Origin: Sarcocystis neurona
Lineage: Eukaryota > Apicomplexa > Conoidasida > Eucoccidiorida > Sarcocystidae
NCBI GenBank assembly: GCA_000727475.1
Contig: KL647292.1
Coordinates: forward strand, 4,879,162 to 4,943,161
DNA length: 64,000 bases
Direction of reading: 5' to 3'
Made by a program: the position numbers and the translations under genes. Shown in pieces: positions 55,869-64,000 of this stretch (position 1 is its first letter; every line of letters begins with the position of its first letter). Under the pieces are notes generated by a model. The model saw only the letters and a program-made list of their open reading frames with translations, did not search any database and had not been told where the DNA came from.

Positions 55869-58800
55869 CTGCAGCGTGCAGCGCCACCCATGAGAAAGAC
55901 ACACGCAAAAAGAGAGTCAGCAACATCAGCCGCCATCTTCCTAGTGACGACAGTCTATGTTAGAGGAATTTCAAAGCGAAAGTGCAACTTCGGATCTCTG
56001 TCAAATCGCGTCCTACTTGTACACGTCTCCCTTCACTGTGACTTCTCTATCGAGCGTACCGGCTCCTGCTGCTGCTTCCGTGGGTGTATGCAAACAACGT
56101 GGAAGTTCGCCGGGCAGAAAAACTCACTCACTCCACTTCTACTGCTGCATTGTCTCCCCGGGGTTAAGAGGGGGAATGATCAGTTTCATTCTATGTGTGA
56201 TAACGCGGGTGAACAAGTAGGTATACCTCTTTTTACGTAATATCGTGCATAAACACGTCCACATAAAATCAACTGGGCCGTCCATATAGAGGAAAACGGA
56301 AACCCGTGCCCCTATTATCGAATAGGGCGACGGACGCCCTTCGCTTGTGACTCTGATACAACACAGGTATTAATGCTGGGAAAACAACAACTACCGTTCG
56401 CCTGCTGCAGGTGTTAAACTCGCACAACGCGGTCTTACACCCACAAAGTACACATGCAGAGACACAGGCGTATATTCCTGCTAATCTCACTCTTTGAAAA
56501 AGTCGACTGAGAGCGTGCCTCCCGAGCTTCTCGTAGGAAGACACGCCCTTCACGTCAGCGTCTTCTTAGCTTTTCATATATTTGCATACACCCGTGTACC
56601 TATATGTTTGTTTAACAGATATGTACACGGCTTCTAGGTGATCCCTAGCGGGCCAGTGTCTCTTGCCCTGCTGCGGGTGACTGTCGCCTCACTTTAAGAA
56701 ATAGGGCGGCGTGTGTCCCATATATATGGCGGTGATCGCAAGTCAGCGTTACGGTCATGCGTCGGGACTTTTCTCCTGCTGCTGCTCCGGCTCCTACTGC
56801 AGCAGCAGCGGCAGCTGCCCCGTGTTGCTGCTGATGCAGTGTCTGCGTAGCTCCAACGGCCATGATGGTGCCTGCACCGCGCGGCAAGACGGCGTCGAAC
56901 TGCTGCACTCCGAACATGCCCAGATTGCTGATGTAGAAGGTGCCTCCGGTTAAATCAGCAGGAGTGAGGCGCCGCTGCTTCGCCTTCTCCGTTAGCATGT
57001 TCCACTCCTTTGCGAGAGAAAAAATGCTTTTCTTCTCCGCTCCTCGCAAGACCGGGGTCACCAGGCCTCCGCCTTCCAAAGACACTGCAATTGCCAGATC
57101 TGCTGACCCTGGATGTCTGTACCAGAAGACGAGGTAGTGACAGCAGCACGCGCACACACGTGAGACAGCAAGTAGGAGCTCAGCAACTGAGGGACAGCAG
57201 TCCTTATGGAGTTCTTCACAGACACAGGGAAGCGAATGTCAGCAGCGGCATACCGCCGACTTTTCACTGTGAAGCAAGGACTCTCCTATTTTGTTCTACC
57301 GATCGGCTGGAGAAGATCATCATTAGCAGTAGTACAGCAAGCACCGGACTGCAGTCAGGTGTCTAGCAGAAATATTGATATTCGGCCCCTCCCTACGCTT
57401 CCGCAAGGGCAGTTTCAAACAGCAGCATCAGCAGGACCGGGCACACTGCAGTGTGCTGGAAAGAGAGTGTCTGGCAGCAGAGAAGATGCACCGGAGGAGA
57501 ACGGACGCAAGGGGACGCGAAGAACCAGACTACCAGGTTCACTTCTCTGTATAAAAAAGAAGTATCCCTATCCCTGCACGCTGCAAACAAGAGCCGTCGG
57601 TGGGGTTGTGTGCTGGGTTGCATTTCTGCAACGAGGAAAACGGCTGGGAACACACACAGGCGGAGAACAAAGAAAACGAGAGAGGAACAAAGCGAGCAAA
57701 AGGGAGGGAAGTCAAGGCTCAACCACATGGATGTACAGGGTGGGCTGCAGTGCTACACTGACCCTTGCTTCCTTAACGACTCTGACGAGATGCTTCTCTG
57801 CGACGGTGGCTGCGGTTCCCTCTGTCCTCCTTTATTCTCCGTTTTCTGCTTCTTCCTCACCTAATTTGTCCTCCGTTTTTCTCTTCGTAGCCGGCGTTGA
57901 GCAGCGGGTGTTTGGATATTGTTAGAGCCACGGCCTTCGCCAGCAGCACTGTCATCGTAATGGGCGTTTGTAGCGGCTCCCCGTTTGCTGCTGCCTGCTT
58001 GTTGCCCTCTGCGATGATTTGCTTCAGTTCTTGCAGCAGGGCCTCCAGCTTGTCGACGTAAATTCCCCGAGATACTCTGCAGTCACATAGAAATGAGAGA
58101 ACAGCGGCAAGGACAACCACCGCAGCAGTGACGCCACCGCATGGTTGCTCTCGCACAGCAGCAACAGCGCCAGCAACACGAGGCCCACGCGCACAGGCAG
58201 CAAGGCACGGGGTGCGTACGAATCGGGAGCAACTGCAGCAGCTTCGGAGCTCGTTCAGACAACGAACCAACCGCTACAGGGGGCTGCGCGTGACACACGT
58301 AACTCACCCGGCAGCTCCTGCAGAGCACTCTCCCCTCTGTTTTTCATACCGACGCAGAAACGCATGCAAAACTCTGTTCGGCCGCTTGGTGCCCACTCTC
58401 GCCGATTTCGCGCAGAGCTGCAGGCGCTGCTGCGTGTTCCTGCAGCTCGCGTCGGCCGCGCAGCTGCGACAATTACTACTAGTGAGACTACGAACCTGCC
58501 GCCACACCATCTATACCTCTTCCTCTCTGTCCGTGACTATTTAAATTGAACAGCGCGTATCCCTAGGATGTTCTTATCTGCTACACCGCCTCCTGCAAAT
58601 TCTCCTCCGTGCCCTCCACAGATGCGCAGATACGCCACTCCTCCTACGCCTCAGAGACTGGGCTACACCAACACTTACCCATACCAAGACTGCTGGCCAC
58701 TTAGCAGTCCTGTCAGTCCTCCTTTCTTGGCGCGTGACAATTACATTTCTCCTACGAAAAGGGCTACTCCTCTTCTGATGCTACCAACATTTTCTGCTTT

Positions 58801-61800
58801 TACGTACCTGCTGGACTGCGCTCGCTGTTGTTGTTGCGACCACATTCAAGTAGGCAGCTGGCGTTCCTCCTTCACAGCGTGTCTCCACGTTTACCTGCTG
58901 TTTATTCAAGCTGCTGCGAAGGCACTTCACACCCTTTCATCTGCCAGAGTAGCTGCAGAGCCCTCACATGTCTTCTTGGCTGAAAACTGTATCTAACACT
59001 ACACAGGTTCCGACCTGATAAAGACAGGTGCCCAGTTTACACAGCCGTGGACAAAGAATTACATATGCATGCATATATGTGGGTGAGGTTGGGTTACATC
59101 TGTGAGCACATACACACATACATGTCTACAGGGGAGTGTATTAAGACGTGCTTATGTGGAGCGACTGGTTCCTCTGCGTGTCTACGTTCCTCTTCCTCCC
59201 TTCCTACATTTGTCTTCGTAATCGACAAAGTTCCTCCGTGCGGGTGTCTGCCGCTTACTTAAACACGGGCACTCCCAGCGTTGCTTCCATGTTTCGTGCC
59301 ACCGCTTTCTGCATGCTGTCCATCTTCTCAAGGCCAGCAGGCAGTGGCCTCCCGTTAAACGCAGCCGCGTGGCTGCTGCTGCTGCTGCTGTCGTTCACTG
59401 CGCTGCTGCCGCTGCTGTCACTGATGGTGCTGCTGCTGTTGCTGCCGCGAATGATCAACCCTGTCTCTTCCGCAGGCAGACCCAGGTGCCTCTGCACGTC
59501 TGCCAGCGTTACGCGTGCATGCGTCCCCGTTCCTCTGAGAGGAGCAGCGCAGGCAGCAATAAAACAATCAAAGGCCAAACAAGCATCAACGACAGAGCAG
59601 CCCAAAGTGGGCGCTCCGATGGAAATGAGGCGGCGAGCCCTGTGGCAGTCACTGCCAAGCAAAGCGGTCCTCTCACATGCAAGGGTGTCTACCACAAATA
59701 CGAAAGCCAGCGCGCGGAGGTAAGGCTGTACACCGCGCCTGGTCCCGCTGCTCCCCAGGAACCTGGAGGAGGGTGACGCAGCGGTCAAACGAGACAGCAG
59801 CAAGAGCGCAGCAACTGCTGTCACAGCGGCAATACCGTCGCCCTCCTGACAGCGGCAGCAGCAACAGCATGCCAGTAACCCCTTTTATGCAGCGCAGCAA
59901 CACACTGACTCACGCTCCAGCAACAGCAGCAGTGCAGTACACCTTACCTGACGTTTTCGAGATTCAACTTGTGCTTCGCGGCCAGCGACGCCGCGTGGGT
60001 TGTCGCGAGCGGATTGCCCAGGGGATCGTACGAAGACGAGGACGCTGACTGCTGTTCATCTCTCCTTTTCTCCGTCTGCACCTCTCGTTTACACACACAC
60101 GCCGCTTGCACTCATTCACGAGCTCCGTAACAAAAGTACACGTGGGCAGCTATGCTCATCAGACACAGGCTTCTATGTTGGGACAGCATTGTGAATACTT
60201 GTGTACATCTAGAGACCAACCGGCAACGACCCACGAACCTCTCTTCTGCCCCACACATATGTGGGTAATAGAGAGGATTGAAAACTAAGACCTATTGCGT
60301 AAAGAGACACTGTTACAGCCATACAGGACGAGAAGAACAACAGCGGGTTCTTGGCGGAGATAGAGAACCGTCCTAATAATGTCACACACTGATCGACAGC
60401 ACGTAATCTGCCCCTGCTATCGCTTAAGGCGCCTGTAGTGGCAGGGGCAGTAGTGACGGAAGTAGTAGCGGCGGGAGTAGTACAGCAGCAGTGGCACTGC
60501 CACCTCTGACTAGGAGGCCGAAGGGTCGGAACTGCGTTTGTGGCCGCTGCCGCTCCCAGAGTCCTGCGAGGGGCTACCAGCAGTGCTTCTTCGAAGGACA
60601 CTTGACTCTTAGCAACGCGTACCACACGTGTTTCAATTTACAGACGTATTGAACCACTTCTGCATCTACGTACGCACGCATATAAATCTCTTCACATATA
60701 CGTATATCCATGCGTGTGTGTGTAATATATATACATATGTATCTAGACGTGTATACGCCCAGATACACACACCAGTAGTGGTGCACACATGTACAGCCAG
60801 ATGTTTGTTGTTAATAAACAAACACATCCGCAGCAAATTCGTTATCGGTTCGCGAGACACGTGGAATAAAGGAAAATTGTGCATTTCCTCTCTCTGCAGT
60901 TTGTGCTGCTTGGGCGGCTTGTGTGTGTGTGTGTGTGTGTGAGCAAAGCAGCGCAGCGCAGTGTGCGGGCTCTCTTTGTTTCTTGTTTGTCTTTCTCCCC
61001 ACCAACGTAAGGCACAAACGCCCTCTGAAAAGGACCAACTTAGGTGAGACTGCCTGTGTCCGGTAGTCTTCCCTGTCCAGCGGTTGCTGACTGCCTCTGC
61101 TGTCCCTCTGTGGAGAAGAACTCTTACTTGAGCAGGGCCAGACGCGTATTCACCCTGTCGACCAGCGGCTTGCCTGAGAGCAACAGCACATCAAGCATGT
61201 CCCCCACGCGTTTTGACACTTTCTGGGCGTAATCAGGAGGTTACGAGAGCCTTGAGGGCAGAACAGCTGCAGATAATTTTTGTTCAGAGAAGTCTGTGCA
61301 CGGTGACCAGGTCCCAGGACGTCCTGCAACCTGTGGAAGTGTGTACGCACGCACGTGTGGCTTTGCAGGTGCAACCGCGTGCGTCTGTCTATCCCTCTGT
61401 CTGCGTTTGCATATATACACCTATAAATACGTATATATATGTATATACGTACATATATATATATGGAGATATTCATTCATATGCACGGGCGTGCACGCGT
61501 GTCCACGTTTGGCTATATAGTTGTTAGCTGTGCTACAAGCGCCACACACGTATACGTTTTGCAGACCTGTCTCTCTGTGTACCAGTTCCAGGTGAGTCCT
61601 CCTCTTTTCTCTTTCTAAGGACGTCTGCATTTGCGCGCTTGTCGTCGCGGATGATGTCTTCTGAAGATTTCTCGATCCAGCCTCCTGCCGAGTTGTTTCC
61701 ACGCAATGCTTCTACGTGTGACTGAAAAAGGTAAGCAGGTCCTGCATATGTACTCGACCCATGACTGCCAAATTCTCCGCAACACAAGATATACGCATAT

Positions 61801-64000
61801 ACGGGTGGCAGCTGGTGTGGCTCGGTACCTCTACCCAGGCAAGCGTCAGCCGGTGAGGGAGGTAGTATACGAAGACAGCTGGGCACATGCTTTGCTGAAG
61901 AGGCAAGCCCCGGGGAAGAGAAAGGCAAGCAGCTGAACCTGATGCGACATGCGACAGGCGAAGAGGCGGGTACGTTTTCCCTTGGGACATTGCTCCTCTA
62001 CAAAGACATCTCTACGCTGCTGCTGAGGCGACTCGAGCAGCGCAGCTACAGCTACACGAAAACGGCAACATCACGCAAAACGCCAACTAATAAATTCTTC
62101 CTCTATGCAGATCTTCAGGGGAAAACCCACCATAGACGCCCATATAACTACGCACGCAAAGATACATCTGGTCAACGGGTTGAGGCATCAAGCGGCACTG
62201 GCGACTACGAGCTCACGCCGCAGCCTTGGAGATCACAGACGTCACAGGCACTCAGCAAGACAACCAGGTGCAAAAGACAGACCAAGGCTGCAGACACGCA
62301 TATATACATACTGTGACCCAACTTACATATACATATATGTATATAGATATCCATATATATATATATATTCCTCTCTGCAAAAGTACACACACACACACGC
62401 ATATGCGTACACAGCCGGATACCGCTCTCCAACTCTACGCACGCAGACAGGTATACGCATATATATACGTATACCTACATTTCTGTCCCGTCTCTCGCTA
62501 TCTCTCCCCCGCACCCAGATATACAGATCTGTTGGTCTGCGTGTACGTCGAAACAATACGTGTTTGCGAAGACGGCTGACCGTAAACGCAGTGCAAATTT
62601 ACGCGGGCACAGGTGGGACCAGTTTCGACATGCGTGAGGCGGTAGTCGTTATCTGCTTCTTACTTGGGTTCCTCTCGAGGCTGTCGCTCAAGCCCCGCTG
62701 TTGTTGTACCAGCAGGTGGCGGCGGCGCTGCAGTGTCACGCAACGTATGCGGCGGCGGCACGCGTAGGCTCAGTCTCTTCAGGTATTCCGCTCCTTGCGG
62801 GCCTCGCATTTTGGCTGCTACCTCCGGGGGGAGCCGCTGCTGGACACGACGGAGAAATTCCTGCTCGATGTCGTCGCGCGTGAGGCCCGGAGGAAGCTGC
62901 GCGTTGACGTCTTGGTCTACGGAAGGAAACGTCCAGGTGGCGAGACCCGCTGCTGCTTCTTTTTTGTGAGGAAAGGAAGAATATTCTACAGCCTCTCCTT
63001 CTGCGCGTCTTCCTCCAGGGCCTGCGTCGGGAACTTGCTGCTGCAGTAGCTGCTGCACCACCGCGACGTCCCCCAGAGATGCTACCAGCAGCGCCAGCGT
63101 CTCCCCTGCGGCTGCTTGCTGCTGCTCCTGCACCCGCGTTGCTGCCAGATATCCATCGTCTGCGCTGCGTACCTCCAGACTCTGGCCGTCCCCGTCTTCC
63201 ACCACCACCAGCTTATCGCCCGTCTGCAGCACGACAACCCAGCGAGATGCGCGCAACGAGGGCGCAGCAGCAGTTTCTTCTCGCTTTTCAAGCAGCGGTA
63301 GGATCAGCTTGAAGAGGATATAGACGCAGAAAACAGATAACGGTGATCTCTACGAAGCTATCCACACGTACGTACGTGTATACACACATTTGCATTCTTG
63401 TCCAGATATATATGCATATATGTATACGTCTAGTCTCTACACCTATCTACCTATCTATATCAAACGCACACAAGTGTACCTAACCATCAGTCTGTATATA
63501 TACGAATTCTCTAACAGACACACACATATACGTATAGCCAGCGCCTGCCCGTCCGTATGGACGGACACCAAAGCTGTTATCCGCCTGCAGTAACGAGAGA
63601 GAAAGATGATATCCTGGGACGGCGTTCTGCGCCTCCTCCTGCGTAGCTTCTGCTGCGAAGTAGCACTGGAAGTGCATGCAGCAGCTGCCGCATGTGCGTC
63701 GCAAGCAGGTGTCCTTCCTCTTCTTCGATTTCTGCGACAGCAGCGATTCGCCGCAACAGCAGGACGCGCATCTGCTCGTTCTTCTCACCTTCACAAAGTC
63801 GCCCACCCGCCGGAGCCACTTGACCACGCGGGCAGAGACCACTGCAGCGGGAGAGTCCACTTGCAGGAAGACTTCACGAGTCCCCTCCGGCATGTGGCCT
63901 GCACCCGAGACACGCCTCTGCTGCGGAGACGCCGCTGCAGCTGCTGCCGCTGTCGCGTCTCTCGCGAACAGAGCCACCGACGTTCCCACGGGCACTTTCA
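55818..64000 (-). CDS. Apicoplast pyruvate dehydrogenase E2 (dihydrolipoamide acetyltransferase), 5'-truncated gene
   Basis: Exons placed (minus order): 63998-63789, 63223-62664, 60075-59948, 59534-59259, 58076-57861, 57116-56693, 55868-55818; one or more may be missing between 62663 and 60076. E2 moves the acetyl group from lipoyl to CoA in the pyruvate dehydrogenase complex, which in apicomplexans sits in the apicoplast and feeds fatty-acid synthesis. Domain order: end of one lipoyl domain at the window edge, a second lipoyl-like domain, an Ala/Pro/Gln linker, a peripheral subunit-binding domain (NPLATTHAASLAAKH, GTGTHARVTLADVQ), and the acetyltransferase core. The core has GTFYISNLGMFGVQQFDAVL, the invariant-Gly IMAVGA block and DHRHIYG. 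The IYG after DHR is the plastid E2 form (DHRVIYG), unlike the DHRxxDG of mitochondrial E2s. An Ala-rich insertion precedes DHR. The C terminus, DLAALLETRPSELLIQ, is a separate small exon. The N terminus and targeting sequence lie outside the window. Confidence 0.85.
56693..57116 (-). CDS. PDH-E2 exon: acetyltransferase active site
   Basis: Acceptor cgtcttctggtacag with one base completing Arg. 141 codons: DLAIAVSLEGGGLVTPVLRG, FYISNLGMFGVQQFDAVLPR, GAGTIMAVGA, an Ala-rich insertion of about 25 residues, then MTVTLTCDHRHIYGTHAALF. The catalytic His is in DHR. Donor CTTAAA|GTGAGG, phase 0. Confidence 0.9.
57861..58076 (-). CDS. PDH-E2 exon: acetyltransferase core, part 2
   Basis: Acceptor tttctatgtgactgcag. 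Encodes VSRGIYVDKLEALLQELK, then ITMTVLLAKAVALTISKHPL and LNAGYEE, aligning without gaps in the first block to plant plastid E2. Donor ATTAG|GTGAGG, phase 2. Confidence 0.88.
   Translation of the reverse strand, partial: SISGNLRRQAGGPAARTEANHRRGQQAGSSKRGAATNAHYDDSAAGEGRGSNNIQTPAAQRRLRREKRRTN
59259..59534 (-). CDS. PDH-E2 exon: end of subunit-binding domain and start of core
   Basis: Acceptor gctgctcctctcag. GTGTHARVTLADVQRHLG ends the binding domain. A Ser/Asn-rich linker (from AGC repeats) follows, then LEKMDSMQKAVARNMEATL and GVPVF begin the catalytic core. Donor TTTAA|GTAAGC, phase 2. Confidence 0.85.
59948..60075 (-). CDS. PDH-E2 exon: first half of the subunit-binding domain
   Basis: Encodes SSSSYDPLGNPLATTHAASL and AAKHKLNLENV, the helix 1 region of a peripheral subunit-binding domain that docks E1 or E3. 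Donor GTCAG|GTAAGG, phase 2, restores Arg with the next exon. The start at gaggtgcag is the best phase-0 acceptor, but alternatives a few bases downstream exist. Confidence 0.75.
60076..62663 (-). other. PDH-E2 intronic region with possible unplaced exons
   Basis: The flanking exons leave in phase 2 (62664) and most likely enter in phase 0 (60075), so at least one exon is probably missing. Candidates: about 61718-61580 (after accttttTcag; SHVEALRGNNSAGGWIEKSS) and about 61231-61130 (after cgcccag; KVSKRVGDMLDVLLLSGKPL, donor AGG|GTGAAT or CAA|GTAAGA). Microsatellites at 60690-60760, 61400-61480 and 62310-62480 are intronic. Confidence 0.4.
62315..62480 (+). repeat. TA/TACA and (AC)n microsatellite block in PDH-E2 intron
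   Basis: Alternating tatata, tatg and tacac runs with an (AC)n stretch near 62385-62400. Non-coding. Confidence 0.8.
62664..63223 (-). CDS. PDH-E2 exon: degenerate lipoyl domain and linker
   Basis: Acceptor gtcgtgctgcag, phase 0 in, phase 2 out (donor CCCAA|GTAAGA). Continues the domain as TGDKLVVVEDGDGQSLEV and DDGYLAATRVQEQ. The position of the lipoyl-lysine hairpin (DKA in the family) reads DGQ. The rest is a charged/helical and Pro-rich linker (EQEFLRRVQQRLPPEVAAKM). Confidence 0.8.
63789..63998 (-). CDS. PDH-E2 exon: end of one lipoyl domain and start of the next
   Basis: The frame enters from beyond the right edge. KVPVGTSVALFARDA is the last strand of a preceding lipoyl domain. After an Ala/Gln/Arg linker, EVFLQVDSPAAVV and SARVVKWLRRVGDFVK begin the second domain. 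Donor GTGAAG|GTGAGA, phase 0. Confidence 0.8.

Noticed and set aside
58568..58996. 142-codon + frame, Pro-rich start
   Set aside because: Lies in the PDH-E2 intron between well-placed exons; it has no motif and reads through pyrimidine-rich sequence.
59369..59776. 135-codon + frame with Ala runs
   Set aside because: Antisense of the Ser-rich linker in the PDH-E2 exon at 59259-59534.
62105..62320. + strand acceptor-like site (ttcctctatgcag) with open frames to 62316
   Set aside because: It lies inside a PDH-E2 intron on the opposite strand, and no partner exon or family motif was found.

Overview
The window looks like nuclear DNA of a coccidian apicomplexan, most likely Eimeria or a close relative. 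Genes are split into many small exons with GT-AG introns. Exons carry trinucleotide runs that give poly-Ser, poly-Gln and poly-Ala. Introns and spacers are full of (TA)n, (TG)n and minisatellites. One gene encodes a plastid-type pyruvate dehydrogenase E2, which suits an apicoplast-bearing organism. No bacterial operon features, rRNA, tRNA, CRISPR or transposon was seen. All gene models are hand-built from splice signals, reading phase and family motifs; no search was run.

Layout. (1) 1402-27195, + strand: one 14-exon gene of about 1,740 codons. Its last two thirds form a very tryptophan-rich repeat region like plant ESV1/LESV (EARLY STARVATION 1 and LIKE ESV1), proteins that bind amylopectin. 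Every junction keeps phase and the total is divisible by three. (2) 27196-33922: spacer with short tandem repeats. (3) 33923-36123, - strand: large last exon of a multi-pass membrane protein with the three CPBP/CAAX-protease motifs; its first exons are not placed. (4) 36.9-38.6 kb, - strand: coding-looking segments I could not join. (5) 38.6-48.0 kb: mostly empty. (6) 48066-52309, + strand: two-exon OST-HTH/LOTUS-domain protein of about 1,044 residues. (7) 52310-55817: spacer with a 522-base assembly gap. (8) 55818 to the right edge, - strand: C-terminal part of apicoplast pyruvate dehydrogenase E2 in at least seven exons, 5' end outside the window.

The genes do not form an operon or one pathway. 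Two of them concern coccidian carbon metabolism: the ESV1/LESV-like protein (cytosolic amylopectin store) and PDH-E2 (apicoplast acetyl-CoA for fatty-acid synthesis). The most notable results are the ESV1/LESV gene rebuilt from dispersed exons, a lipoyl domain in PDH-E2 without the lipoyl-lysine, a CPBP protease whose active-site motifs are split by about 340 low-complexity residues, and opposite polarity of CAG/CTG runs in exons and introns of the ESV1/LESV gene.
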